Shown: one piece after another, positions 1 through 11,831 of the stretch
Layout: every line of letters begins with the position of its first letter
Position numbering within the stretch: the stretch's first letter is position 1
Assembly (NCBI GenBank): GCA_030248295.1
Contig: JASANH010000626.1
Coordinates: 620,001-684,000, forward strand
Origin: Mesodorylaimus sp. YZB2_4
Taxonomy: Eukaryota > Nematoda > Enoplea > Dorylaimida > Dorylaimidae
Direction: 5' to 3'
DNA length: 64,000 nt
Notes under the pieces: generated by a model
What the model was told of the DNA's origin: nothing
Databases searched by the model: none
What the model saw: only the letters and a program-made list of their open reading frames with translations
Translations under genes and position numbers: made by a program

Positions 1-1
1 G

Positions 2-98
2 ATGGCAAACGCAACCTCGGTCATTGACGTTTCGACGTTCCTCAACTTCCGGCCCAGTGCCGACGATTATTACACCAAAATACCAACACGAATAGCAG
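2..98 (+). CDS. possible internal or first exon, partial, unrecognised
   Basis: An open stretch begins with ATG at base 2 and reaches a plausible splice donor (AG|GTGATT) at base 99. The translation starts MANATSVIDVSTFLNF and ends in PTRIAG. I do not recognise the family and see no convincing continuation exon downstream. It may be a shadow of non-coding sequence or part of a gene entering from the left edge. Confidence 0.2.
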
Positions 99-1992
99 GT
101 GATTGTAAATACATGCGACACGCACCCATCGCTTTCGCATTCCCGGTCTCCAAACATGGAAGAAGGCCCTCTCGACTACGCCTCGCGTGACTCGCCAAGG
201 TCGAGAAGGTCTAACTTTATACACGAATTCCTTGAGCCCTATCCGCCTGTCTCCTTCCCCACATCCGGACCTAGCAGTGGTCCGGCGCGGTCCACTTTGG
301 CCATTGATTTCATCGCCAACAAATAAGAAATCGGCGATTGCTGTTTGGCCACCCAATTTCCCATTTTTCACGCCATAGCGCGGCCGACGTGAAAGGGGAA
401 TGGCGTAAAATAGCTATTAGTCCGAAAATCGGTTCCTTTTTCGAAGTGTGTTAGGCACAACCCTTCTAAGGAGTAGTGCACCAAGGCGACAAACGACGAC
501 GTTTCTGAAAATGATCTTTCCTCCTTTTTCACTATTTCTGGACCAGCGCCTTGAAAAATGGCACTGGCCTCTGTCCGTCGCTCAGTGTGTAGGAGGATAA
601 GAATGGGAGTCGTCGTTGGCCAAAAATGCACTCTCTTCTTCTTCATATAAGGTGCATAGGTGCATGACGAGTTTTGTGAGCGTGCCTCTTTCGTTGCCGA
701 CGGCGTCGCGACCTGGAATTTAGTACAGCCAAGGCGATTCTTCATCTTCGATCGTAGCCAATGGCGCATCGAGCAGGTACTTCGTATACGACACAACCAT
801 TTTACCTGTCGACCTCTCCCGCCCTCGCCAGTATCAAAAAGTATGCATCGAGATAAAATGTATGTTGACGAGTATCCAGATTCACCTCACTGACCCCCCT
901 CTCGCTGCCATATCGTGTAATGCCTCGGTTTGCGCGCCAACGGTGATCGAGTTGGAGTTGGAGGGCAGCTATTTTCGTGCCCCCTAGCCGATACTCACTC
1001 CAATGTACACCACAGACAGTAAATGCATTGTGTGCGTAAAATTGTTGGCTAGTGCGGTCGAGGATAAAAATATTTTCGACTCACCTTGCAGGCAAATTCG
1101 TTTGCGACACTAAAGTTATACGCGGATTAGAAGTTTATTTCGGGAGACGATAAAAAAAGTGAAGCCAATGGATGCGCGTGATGGCGCGCTTAAAAATTGA
1201 GTATACGAATTTTATTTACGTAGTTGAACTGAACAGACTGTCGGCTGGGTGCCTCCTTTGCACTAATGCGAGAAACGACAGTTTTTGCGATTGTGGATGA
1301 GACGAGTTTAGAAACACTCTGCGTGATGGATGGCTCGAATCTGCTAAAATGCATTGTTCTGACTTACTTGATAGAAAAAGTTCCTCAGAGCTCAGCATGA
1401 AAAAGTTTCATTGGCTGAAGGGGATCTTTTTGTGCAAAAAGTGGAGTGTATCTTCATGATCTTTCGATTAATAGTGATAGTCAGAGACCCGCAGACAAAT
1501 CAGGCAGAGTTCCATTTCTTTAACCAAGTCTGAGGCTGTGGATCTTGGCTGTTGCGCAGGAAATTCTTTCAAAGAAGGTAACAGTTTCTTTTTCCGCATT
1601 GAAGAGCAGGCCAGTATATGCATACGTCCTGCTTACGTACCTACTGTACGAGTGCATCAAATTGCCCCAACACTAGCTGTGCGCAAGCTAATCCTCTAAT
1701 CACCAGCGAAATAATGACTGATAGCAGTGTCATTTTAAGGCACAGAAAATACAGTAGTGTCGAGTTTTAATTCACGAGTAAAGCTTCATCTTGCAATTTG
1801 CGCCACGTACTCTGGAAACTGAATGGGTCGCATTCTAGCTTTGATTACCTTGCATTGGTCCCGAGATGCTGCTGGTTGGGTGGACTGAAAGCGGTGCTTC
1901 TGTGATGCGCCAATAGGATCTGAACATCAGACCCATGGCAAGAAAAAGTCATGGCGTCCTGATCAGCCTATTTACCTGCTTGCTGTACTGTA

Positions 1993-2603
1993 AGTTCAAG
2001 GAGTTGGACCTATAAATCAGAAGGAGACTGCATCTTCTATACCGCAATGTTATAAATTTCCAGCGGGCTTATTTACACCTTGTCATAAGCAGTTTCAAGT
2101 GTCTGTGCCAAGTGTGCGCAGTCGGCCTCATAGTTCTTGGTGATCAAATTTAATTTTATATTGCATTTTTGACGAATAAAAAGGTGTAAAAAGAAACAGA
2201 AGACGTTTCGACGACACTTACCATTAATGCTTAATTTTGAACCGTTTTATGGACGGCTATTCTGATTCATATCAATTTCGGCAATGGATTAGGTACTGTA
2301 CTTTGTTATTAGAAATGTTTTTCGAACGCTAAAATTTGTGTTCTGTCAAAAAGTGCGATCAAACCAGTAAAACTTCTTTTTCCTTCATCATGGCTGGCAT
2401 TATATTCTATTTTTCTTCTTGTTTTCTTTGCTTATATTTGTTTTTCCCCACACCAGCGAAGAGAAGACCCAAAGGGGAGGCCGCGCACACTCTGCGCAGA
2501 CACAAACTGCTTATGACAAGGTGTAAATAAGCCCGCTGGAAATTTATAACATTGCTTTATAGGAAATGCAGTCTCCTTCTGATTTATAGGTCCAACTCCT
2601 TGG
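1993..2603. mobile_element. foldback (inverted-repeat) element, MITE-like
   Basis: Bases 1993-2126 and 2475-2603 are near-identical reverse complements. Both arms carry the string GGAGTTGGACCTATAAATCA in opposite orientations, followed by matching sequence through the GCGGGCTTATTTACACC block. The arms are about 130 bases and the spacer about 350 bases, with no transposase-like frame. This is the structure of a non-autonomous foldback or MITE. Target-site duplications could not be assigned by eye. Confidence 0.75.
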
Positions 2604-3695
2604 TAAGTTGATGTATGTACCCTCACGTTCAATGGGACCACGATTTGAGTGGCTCTGTGGGGGCATTATTTCACCCCTGTTTAGAGAGGAGGTTATTGCA
2701 CACATCCCACTTCTGCATCAAAACTTCCCTGCTTCAAATGCATGCTGACTTGTGAATTCTTCAGCGAAGAAACAGTGTCTCAACATCATTTTTTTCCAGC
2801 ATCAAGCACTCATTGTATCATTTCCAAGGAGCCACTTCATCTGGTACAGCAGCGTTGATACAGTCTTGGAAAAAAGATTTACCTCATTTCAGTCAAGTTA
2901 ACTGAATCTCCGAATAGATTCAGTTTCAGTTAGTTTACTGGATCTTAAAAGAATCAGTGAACTGCATTTAACTCAATGATTTACTTTTTATGGGAAAATG
3001 TTTTCGTATCAATATGAACGCTTGGAGAGCAAGAACCTCCACTTTTTTCGTTCATATGCCGCAGTTTTGCATGTAAGACTTACGGTTACACAGCTCACCA
3101 GGGAACCTTGTCATCCATTTCGAACTTTACATGACCAGTGATTGTAATTTGTTTAAGTGCAAAAGATAGGTCTCCGCAAAATATTGGGCCCGCCGTCTGA
3201 CCAACTGATCAGCAGTGGTGCGTCCGAAATCCTGCGAATTTTTTGAAGTCTTCCTGCTATGTCGAACCCAAAACCCGATTGTTGGAACTTGAGCCTACAC
3301 GGGCGTCCCACGTTTTTTGCCCGGTAATGTACCTATCTGAGGATGCACCGTATGCAGCGCTGGCTATCAGTAAATGACAAGGACGAAAAAATATCCGATT
3401 TTTGAGAGAAACTGGCTCATGATCAGTCTTGAACTGCTCCCGGTGTGTGTGCATAATTTTGTTCATCATGGCCACCACGCGCTGAACGGCACGTTCGACT
3501 GCTGCTCTTCTGGCATCAAATATATTCATCTCATCCATTCCCGAGGATTATCGCTGTATCACGCATCTGAGCTGACAGTAGAGTTCACTGTATCGATCTA
3601 GCCGAGCAATATGATCATTTAATATGGAAAACGAGGCCCATGAAATACTAGACGGACTTTAACTCGTGCTCGTGGTTCACTACACATTCGCACTT

Positions 3696-4702
3696 GCATT
3701 TGCCCAAGCCCCAATTTGGTGTGTAATAGCCTAGGGCCTCGATGTCTACGCGAGTAATGATAACGAAAGACCAGTCGGGGAGACTGTCACTGGTTATCAC
3801 TGAAAGGCGAGTATGACATGCTATGCTCTGCCACGAATCCAACACCATTAGCAAAAGAAGATGGCTACCCCAGCCTGCCAATATATTCACTTACACCACA
3901 GAATGCAGAGAGTGAATTGAGTGGCAGGCGAGTTGGTTTTGTGTTTGCTTGCGCACAGGCTGCCAGGTTTGGATGCTTATTTATTGACACTGCGATGGAC
4001 CTCAAGACTGATGTGAATCTTTGTGCAGTGCTTCACTGTTCCACGACTACTTCTTACAACGGGGAGATGAAGCGGCGAATTCACCATGTGCGGCATTCGA
4101 GCCTTACATTTAACCTCGTATACTGTACACTCCTTGCACTGACATTACACTGCCATCTGTCCCCTTTCAAGTGTCCCGTAGTTTTGTATGCGTTTTGCTG
4201 ATGACTGTCGACAAGTCCATGGTCTGTGTGGTTTCTGCATGCTGTGTCTATTATATTTCCAATCACGGCCAAGAAGCCATTGCAGCAGATCCTTGGAAAC
4301 ATATTAGACTTTTAGCCAGCCCTCGTCCACATTACTCCTGGAAGTCGCTAGTGTAGGATGGGGAGGGCTGAACTGATTGGCTGTTTTACTTGCCTAAACT
4401 CCAAGACTCTTAAGCCCTTGAGAAGTCCCCACTGTGGGGAAAGCGAACTAACATGATGCGCACTAAACTTGGATGCCACCAGCTCTCGTAAGATAGCTTT
4501 TTTCTGTTTTCGTTTTTTTGGGCCCAAGCCCGTTTTTTGCCTCTAGCCTGCCTGCAGTCAAACCGTCCAAGTAAGGCTGTCTGTCTTGACCTCGTTAAAG
4601 TGCCCCAAGTCTCCTCGACGGGTCTTTCGTTATCATTACTCGCTTAGACACCGAGGCCCTAGGCTATTAAACCCAAAATTGGGGCTGGGGAAAAGCAAAA
4701 GT
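3696..4702. mobile_element. second foldback element with ~95-base terminal inverted repeats
   Basis: Bases 3696-3790 are matched in reverse complement by 4609-4702. Shared blocks include the CAAGCCCCAATTT region, AGCCTAGGGCCTCGATGTCT and GAGTAATGATAACGAAAGAC, with about 85-90 percent identity. The interior (about 820 bases) has no recognisable coding capacity. It is unrelated in sequence to the element at 1993-2603. Confidence 0.7.
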
Positions 4703-4864
4703 AGCTTAATCCTCACCTATGTAATGAGTGATTAGTCAAAAATCATAACCAATCGTGCATTCGAAGCCAGCAAAAAGACTAAAACAAAGCAAGAAATCAC
4801 AGTAAGACCATTTAGCGAATACAAATTCATTCTTCAAAAACCTAAAACGCTAATTTAAATAAGC

Positions 4865-7535
4865 CTAAGACGGTTGAAAATAATCACTTAGTTTTCGAAC
4901 CCCATTTACTTCGTTTGCACGCTGTTTAGTTTTCTTCGAATTTACCTTCTGTCTCCCAGAATTTGCAGTCATGCCGTTTGAAGGCTTTTTCTGACGGGAT
5001 GGAGATTCCTGGGGTGCAGGCCTTACAGCTCGGTCATCGCATCTGCGAAAATGCTGCTTCAATTCCCACTGAATGTCTGGAGGAAGGTCGCTCCATGTTT
5101 CGCTGTCGATTTCAGTCTTTCCAGAAGGCAACCACGCAACTGCGTCCACAAACTTGGACTCATCCGCCGAAGTTGTTGCCCTTGGTTTCGTGGCTGGTGC
5201 AGCTACAGCCAATGCAACTTGTTCCTGAAACTTCCGCCGTTTTTCTTCTTGCTGTGCCCTCATTGCTTTCAATTCTGCTTCCTCTCTTTCTCGCTCCTGT
5301 TTTTCCCGCTCTCGCATTTCTCGTAGGCGCTTCAGGAAAAAACTGTCCTTTTTCGTTTCCAGTACCTTTTCATCGTTAGCCAATAAAGCGGCAGTTGTCT
5401 CTTCGGCTATCCGCTGTCGTTTCAGGGCACCAGCACTAGTAGGCGCAAAAACATCGTCGTCGTCATCATCAATCTGCGCTTCTCTTGATGCAGAATTCGT
5501 TTTTAGCCAAACACTGTAGTTTTTGAACGAAGTTGGACCAGCACCATGCACAGATCTGCAAAATTCCATCGAAGCATCGGTAGTAGCATTTCCAACATCC
5601 CGTGTCGGCACCGAGTCATTCGAATCACCTTCCATAATAAGGATGTCCGAAGATGGTGATTGTGCCCGATCTTCAGCTTCGCCAACGCCCACGATTCCGT
5701 ATTTTGGAATAACGCTAATCCCGTCACTTGTTTCTTTGCTTGGAGAACGCGAACACTCAGCCTGATGCTCTTGGTGACCAACGTAGATCTTAGAAGCCGG
5801 CTTGAAGTAATCAGTGATGGTGGAGTCTGGAATATCGACTGAGTCTTCGAATCTGCCAGCGCTCAAAGCCAAATTGGTAATCCCAGGTATCCTATTCATT
5901 GAATGATTATGATTCTAATGTAAAATATGAACGAAAAACTGGAATACCATTTCTCATTATCACGACCAGCTTCATTGAAATCTAAGACGATTCTTGAAAC
6001 TGCTCGAATGATGCGTACACTGTCGTAGGAAGACAATGGAGTATGACGAGTTATACTGCCAGACGCATTGGAGAATCTTAATGAAACACACAGATTGCGG
6101 GCAGTACGACGGTTCTAAATTGGAGGATAGCTGAAGCTAAGGTTAAACAGAAAAGCTACTCTGATCTTACCGCCACTTGATCCTTTCTGAGCCGCTCTTC
6201 TAACTCTTCAGATAACACTTTTATCCAGTTTTGTACCTAAACTCATTGCAGGTAAAAATTTGAAAAAATGGAAAATCAAAGGCAAATTTTGTCGGATACT
6301 TCGCTCTTGATTCTTATGGCCGCTTTCCCAGGAAAATTTTTGCTGCACCCTATCGACTTGGATAGTTGACGCAAGACCACTTCCTCCGTGTCGATCCCAC
6401 GGCTGAGTTGGTAAAGCCATGTCCTAAAATTAGTTGTTGATGCCCATAAGCAAAAATAGTTGAAATTAATTTACTTACGCTGTCTTATCTTTGTATACAT
6501 CTTTTAACGCATCTAATGATAGTGATGCTAGTTGAGCCATGGTCTCGATGCCGAATCTTTCACATACGCTGGCTCCCAGCTTTCCTCCTAAATTGCGTCT
6601 AGAAGAAAAACCAGGCCTAAGATGACAAAGGCTCTCATTAAGGATCATATATTACATGTCGCAAACCGGCGTTGTCGTGAACAAATGCGCCACTGCATCG
6701 TGTGGGATGATGGTCTGCCGTTTTGGTTTGTGTAATTTACAGACCAGTTTGGCCAACATCTAAAAAGAGAAATAATCTGCTACCTCTAACTCCTTTCCGA
6801 CTAAAATATTCTTTTTAACAATTGTTTACCTTATTTTCACCGATTCCGGCGGAACAGTGATAACCAGTCTCGTTTAAAATCCGACTACGGACTCGCTCGA
6901 TCAATCGCGCGCCAACAGCCAGCTTCAGATCACATTTCCGTCGCTCTAGGTTGATTTGTCGCAACCATTTGGCCAAACTGTCAGGTTCTTCCTCCCCTAA
7001 TGTCACCACATGGCTCGTTGGTAAATCCTCCAGCGTCACGACCGCATTAGCATCCACATTTCGACTGCTTAAAATGTTACGAACCGCAACGGTTAAATCG
7101 ACGAAGGCTTCGTCGATGCTGGCAATCTCGACCACTGCGTCCTCCGCTGAGCCAAATTCCAATAAAACATTGAACACTTGCTTGCTAGCAGTTCGATATT
7201 TTGTCAGATCGGTCTTATCTCGCTGAACCGGGGCGCGAGCCAATATCAATTCAGGGCATTTTGCTGCCGCCTCGTCAATTCCCATGCCAATTTTGATTCC
7301 ACGAGCTCTTGCTTCGTAATTTGCTGAAAGAACCCTACAAATAAGAACCTGATTAATCAGATCGTTTTGTGGACGGTGAGGAACATTCTTACATTCCTTT
7401 TTTACTCGCGGTGTTTTGAACGGCAGCCAGCGGTTTTCCGATCGATTCGGGTCGTTCCTGTTGCTCGACTTGTGCGTAAAAGCAATCCATATCAATTAGG
7501 GCGATCACACGGTCACATTCACTCGAAAAATCCAT
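4865..7535 (-). CDS. POLH: DNA polymerase eta (translesion Y-family polymerase)
   Basis: This polymerase copies past UV-induced pyrimidine dimers in the nucleus. I read eight exons: 7535-7393, 7334-6830, 6759-6656, 6598-6479, 6423-6300, 6236-6171, 6114-5948 and 5891-4865, all in phase, giving about 751 aa. Catalytic landmarks are IDMDCFYAQVEQ near the start, ANYEARARGI, LTKYR, SIDEAFVDLT (metal-binding Asp/Glu), CSAGIGENK, LGGKLGASV and IGCSKNFPGK in the little-finger region. This order and spacing match pol eta rather than pol iota or kappa. The last exon encodes an Arg/Glu-rich coiled coil, a UBM-like ubiquitin-binding motif (WSDLPPDIQWELKQHF) and a C-terminal PIP box (KLSDYFQPS) for PCNA. 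A second PIP-like motif (STITDYFKP) lies near the start of the last exon. The start ATG at 7535 sits 15 codons before the DMDCF motif, as in other eta proteins. Confidence 0.93.
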
Positions 7536-9043
7536 TCTATATTCTTATAAATATTCAGATATGAATGAGATGAGATTGGCTGGTCAGATCGGTCTAGCAG
7601 GGTATTCTTGTTGGATCAGCGAAATTCGCGCGGATTTTGCATTTGGCGGTTAGAGCAGACATCAGGCACCGGAAATGCAATAAGCAGCAAAATGGCGCGA
7701 AGTTCAAACAGCATTTCTCTTACGGATTTATCAAAAGAGCTACATACTGTGAACGTGAGTTGGAAGCCTTCGCGAGTAAAAAGGTCCTACAGTTCACCAT
7801 ATTAAGGTCGTCAACATAGGTTTGCAATCATCATTATACGTCACATGCCCACGATGAGTCACTAGTATTAACACGTAACTCCACTCTGCCACAGGAGTGC
7901 GTATGCCACAGGCGCCACAGTTAGGCCCCGCACCCAAAGATTAGAATTCCTTTTTTTTTTCTCCGGGGTCCATGATCCTGAGCAAGGCTCGTCAGGAAAG
8001 TAGCAACCAAAGTGACAGCTCTTCGGGATGGCTAGGTCGGGAACTTATCGTGTATGTAGGACAGGCAACCCTATTGTATACTTGTTCAATAAGGTCAGTT
8101 GTGTCTCTTCAGTTCTAGCACAGACAGTACCCAACCAAGTCATCACTGCCTCGTTTTCCAAGTCATCCAACAAACAACGTCGCGCGTCTAGCCCTAATTA
8201 CTAAACTCAGAATCACCATGTACTGTAACCCCGGTGTGGAGGTTCGATCCCCACCAGAAACAATTGTTTCCGCCCGCCTTTGGGCACAGGGAAACACCTG
8301 AATGTGCATATATACGAGTAGCGTCTACTTCACTAACCCGCATCTGGCGTTGTCACGGCACAGCTTACCGAGCACAATGCAGGCACGCCCTCATACATGT
8401 ATACCACCCCAACTAGATCAATTTGCATATCAGAGAAGTTTTCTCTGTTCTTGTTTGAAATCTTCTGGAATATTCGATAGAATGTGGCCCAAATGACATC
8501 ACCTGATGTTGTAGTAACCGGGCGGCCAACACACGACAAAATAGGCCCAGGCGACACCACTACACGCCTTACACCAGGCGTGGTCGAGCGTGATTTTCGC
8601 AGATATTATGCGTCTACCAGAATGCGTACGCAGACCTTTGCACGCCTTCATACCTATGCATAAATCACGGGAGTCGAGTTGCCTTAACTGTCGATTTCGA
8701 CCATGTGCACGACTTTGTTATTGCATGGCACAGTATAAACAGAGCACTACTTCCTCCTTGCACAGTACGTGCACAAGATGGTTTCAACTACTGTACGCTG
8801 AATTGTGCGCGACGGAAAGAGTCTCCGAGTGAAAGTGGTGACTTCTGATCAGTTTTACCTCTCAAAATTAGTGTTAGAGTATGACTTTCAGCACATAGAA
8901 TAACGAGAAAATATCAGATGGATTTATCAAAATACTGTATAGCCAGTATTGCCAGCTACTGTAGGGTAATCCATAGCATAAAATACACACCTGTACCCGA
9001 CTTGCTTATCACTGTGTCATTATCATTATCCGATCATCCTTGC
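7536..9043. other. intergenic region, no gene seen
   Basis: No exon series is recognisable. Around 8230-8255 there is a tRNA T-arm-like box (GAGGTTCGATCCCCACC) on the plus strand without a complete cloverleaf, perhaps a SINE or tRNA relic. A T-run lies near 7950. Confidence 0.5.
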
Positions 9044-9802
9044 TCAAAACAGAGAAGTATCGAAAGTGACCAAATTGTACAGTGCAGGAAGCAGTGACTT
9101 GACTTGAGCCCCGTAAGCCTTGGTCATTCCTACGAGCCAACGGTAGGGGAAGAGAGCCAGGTGAGTGGCATCCTGGCTGACTACGCGATCGTAGCACGAG
9201 ATGACAACGTCGTCCACGATGATGGTTCCCGTCTCGGTAACTGGTTGCCTGATACCGCGTGCATCGAAGACGCGGATGTTGGTGACGGCCTCTTCCGCAA
9301 CGTCGCCCTCTGTGTAGTAACGTGGTAAGCAGTCGCCCACGCTCACTTCGAAGGCGGCCTTCGTCGACCAGCTATTGCCATCGGCGAGGCACTGACGGAC
9401 GAACAGGCTGTGCATGGGAGTGACGGGGATCTTGCGCCCGCTGCTGGTCTCAATTTCGACAATCTTGACCATGGTCTCGTTGTCGTTGTGTAACTCACCG
9501 ATCACGGGTGAAACGTGCACGCCCTTCTCCACACTGAAGGCCAAGACATCATCTCCAGGCTGCAAGTGTTTGACCTGTTTCATCATTCCGTTGGCCAAAC
9601 GAACCTCGGCTTCTTCGTAGATACATTTTCCAACCGCGTGACCGAAACCACCTGTGATCAATCCGATAGCCTTTCCAGCCCCACCGGCTGCTTCTCCGGC
9701 CACTCCTGTCGCCCCGCCGACTGCTCCACCGCATCCATAAGCTAAACCATTGTAAGATATGCCCAAGAAGGCTAATGTGGTCAAAATTCGTAGAGCCATC
9801 AT
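9044..9802 (-). CDS. secreted Hint-domain (hog-type) autoprocessing protein without hedgehog signalling domain
   Basis: This is an intronless gene of 252 aa. An N-terminal hydrophobic signal peptide (about residues 1-22) is followed by a Gly/Ala-rich linker (about 24-58) and then a Hint domain. The domain has the nucleophilic Cys60 after GHAVGK, the LQPGDDVLAF block, the Thr-x-x-His motif in VTPMHSLFV (Thr128/His131) and the late SCYDRVVSQDATHLALFPYR block. These match the Hog half of Hedgehog and of nematode warthog/ground-type proteins, which cleave themselves at the Cys. There is no Hedge domain, so only the short Gly-rich segment precedes the cleavage site. The start was set at the first of two adjacent ATGs (9802). 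The upstream part of the open frame uses no ATG. Function of the released peptide is unknown. Confidence 0.85.
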   Translation of the reverse strand: MMALRILTTLAFLGISYNGLAYGCGGAVGGATGVAGEAAGGAGKAIGLITGGFGHAVGKCIYEEAEVRLANGMMKQVKHLQPGDDVLAFSVEKGVHVSPVIGELHNDNETMVKIVEIETSSGRKIPVTPMHSLFVRQCLADGNSWSTKAAFEVSVGDCLPRYYTEGDVAEEAVTNIRVFDARGIRQPVTETGTIIVDDVVISCYDRVVSQDATHLALFPYRWLVGMTKAYGAQVKSLLPALYNLVTFDTSLF

Positions 9803-9829
9803 GACGAGCACAGTATGTTATAACCCGTT

Positions 9830-9845
9830 ACAAATATATAAAACA
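9830..9845 (-). promoter_or_regulatory. TATA-like element upstream of the Hint gene
   Basis: On the minus strand the run TTTTATATATTTG lies about 30-45 bases upstream of the chosen start codon. Its spacing suits a TATA box with a very short 5' leader. This is inferred from sequence only. Confidence 0.4.
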
Positions 9846-11465
9846 ATGAAACCAGTCGTCTAAGTCGTCGATTCGCAAATGGCTGAGTTTGGTGTGAGCA
9901 CTTTCGTCCACTATACCCAACCGTAAACGGATACGCTCCACTCCGTCTTGTATCCGGTTTGTCACAACCAGTTCGTATCCTATAACTCCAAACGTTCCCC
10001 TTGCCAGCTTGGTCGTGCGCGGCGCTGCTGCAGGCCTATTCTTGTTGTGCTGCCTGACGTACCTCCGTTTTCTAAGGCGTAGGAGTAAGTTTGACATTTT
10101 GCGACGTATGTCAGACAATAGTTTACTGGTCGTTTATGGACTGGTGGGCGGAAAGTGATGCCATAATGAAGGATGGCGAGGTGACGGAGCCTCAAGCTGC
10201 GATAGTGACTGCAATACGAATCTGTATACCCATTTCTATAATACGAGTATCCGCCTTTCAGTATGACAGTAGTCTAGGATGCTGATAGGAGGCTGCCAGC
10301 ATAAGCCCGCAAGGGCCTAGTCGAGAACCATGAGCGCATGGAACACAGAAGCGCGGGTAACTGGAAGTTAAGCACCCGCGGCAGACAGGACCAACAGCTC
10401 GGTACAGTAAGTGACAGGAAAAAAAACAGTTAGTAATGCCATACATTATCGCCTGCCAAAAACAGGTAGGCGCACACCAGAGCTTGTGGGAATACGAAAA
10501 CCCAAAATATTTTTCTACTCACTCTTTGTATGTGCCTACAGGACGACCCAAACAGAAAGGGAAGACCACAGAGGTGGCCTATGATGTTGATATACGTAAA
10601 GCACAGTCGTATGTACCAGACATGTAAGCTAACCAGGACTTTCTCTTGAGAACCAACGGAAAGCAAAGGATGAGTCGGTTCAAAAAACTTTGGCTTGCTT
10701 CCTGGCTTTTTGCTGGAATTAGTCTAAGATTCACAAATCATGGCCACCGTTTGGTCCGCTCCCTTCGAGACGGCCGAATGACAGACAAAAAACCAAGCTA
10801 TAAGCTTTGCAATGTTATTGAGACGTTCATTGGCCGCAGAGCGTCAGCTGCTATTCATAGGTTTAGATTTTTGTTTTCGAGACTCCTTCAAGCAGAAGCA
10901 TCCAGCTAGAACAAAGATAAATAAGATCCAGCACTGTGTATTTCGGATACTAGGGCACCAGCTCTCGTGCGAAAACGTGACAGCCGCATCGCGAATGGCC
11001 TGTTGATATAGCTCCCTCCCTCAAAAGTCTACGAATTTTACTATTGCGCAGCTGGAACGATTTAGAAGCGAGGAGGTCGATGGGATTGTTGAGTCTGTTA
11101 CTTTGTTGCAGCTCAGGTTGCACAAAATGTGGTTGCCATTCGTTGGTCATTCGAGATATTATTTCTTGAATTCGAATGACTCGACTTGAATTTGATCCGT
11201 GAATTGACTTGTTTGAGACAAGCCCAACGCAGGGGTGCATGGCGTTATTGGTCTATGGAGGTTACGTACTTGATTGCTAGAGGTTGCTCATTTGGAAGCA
11301 TCAGCGCAGACCAAAATTACAGTAGCAGATTTCAACCTGGGGTCTATTTAACTAGAACTTGGTCAATTTTGGAATTTGTTCCTCATTTCTGTGCAGTCCT
11401 ACAGCGTTCCCTCCGTGCTTTTACCATTTAGCCACGGCATTATACAGTATTTCTCGTCATCGAAA
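9846..11465. other. intergenic region, no gene seen
   Basis: No recognisable exons. Around 10350-10380 a short GGAAGTTAAGCACCCGCGG stretch recalls part of 5S rRNA, but the rest of the gene is absent. Confidence 0.5.
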
Positions 11466-11831
11466 ATGGCCAGTGCAAGACGAGGAAGCGTTGTCGAGAA
11501 GAAACCATCCAGCGTAAAAGTTGAAGAGGATACGAAAGAATATGAGGCCGCTCAGGCAAAAACTTCTGTGCAGACGAAACAAGAACCCGTCAAACAAGAC
11601 CCTAGCGTAAGTTGGGTATAGCTTTCACACTATAGGCGTTAGAGTGCAAGAACTCGGAGGGACGAAACCACCTTGCACGACCTATGTCCAGAGACATACC
11701 AGGGACTATTGTAATGCCAGATTTGTTAGAACTTGACACCTTATAAATCGTATTCTTTGCAGACAATGTGGATAACTAAAGATGAATATAAAAAGTACGG
11801 ACCGTCTATTGTCCATCGAAAGTGTTTCTAA
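11466..11831 (+). CDS. short isoform or mini-gene: novel N-terminus spliced to an actin C-terminal tail
   Basis: Exon 11466-11606 (47 codons, starts [16 protein letters not shown], Lys/Glu-rich) ends with a consensus GTAAGT donor in phase 0. The next acceptor (TTTGCAG) opens exon 11763-11831, which encodes [20 protein letters not shown] plus Cys-Phe and a stop. This is the extreme C-terminus of actin, 22 residues, with only a few substitutions. The product would be 69 aa. An AATAAA signal follows 80 bases after the stop, so this can serve as a complete terminal exon. The same 5' exon can splice in phase to 12066, the LIM gene. The tail could come from a 5'-truncated actin retrocopy captured as an exon, or be an independently maintained isoform. 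No other actin sequence is visible nearby. Confidence 0.6.

Larger units (their letters stand above)
99..4864. other. gene-poor region with two foldback elements
   Basis: I find no exon series here that I can assign to a protein family. Open frames are short and overlap on both strands. The stretch contains two inverted-repeat elements, listed separately. A 48-codon charged open stretch on the minus strand around 3395-3538 (starting MDEMNIFDARRAAVERAV) looks faintly protein-like but has no recognisable partner exons. Confidence 0.5.

Noticed and set aside
3257-3538. A minus-strand protein starting MDEMNIFDARRAAVERAV.
   Set aside because: The amino-acid pattern is suggestive, but no family, no partner exon and no codon support beyond 48 residues could be found.
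8215-8260. A tRNA gene around the GGTTCGATCCCC box.
   Set aside because: The T arm is plausible but no acceptor stem, D arm or anticodon arm can be paired at the right spacing. It is at most a relic.
10320-10410. A 5S rRNA gene or 5S-derived SINE.
   Set aside because: Only about 20 bases recall 5S rRNA. The conserved internal control regions and 120-base length are absent.
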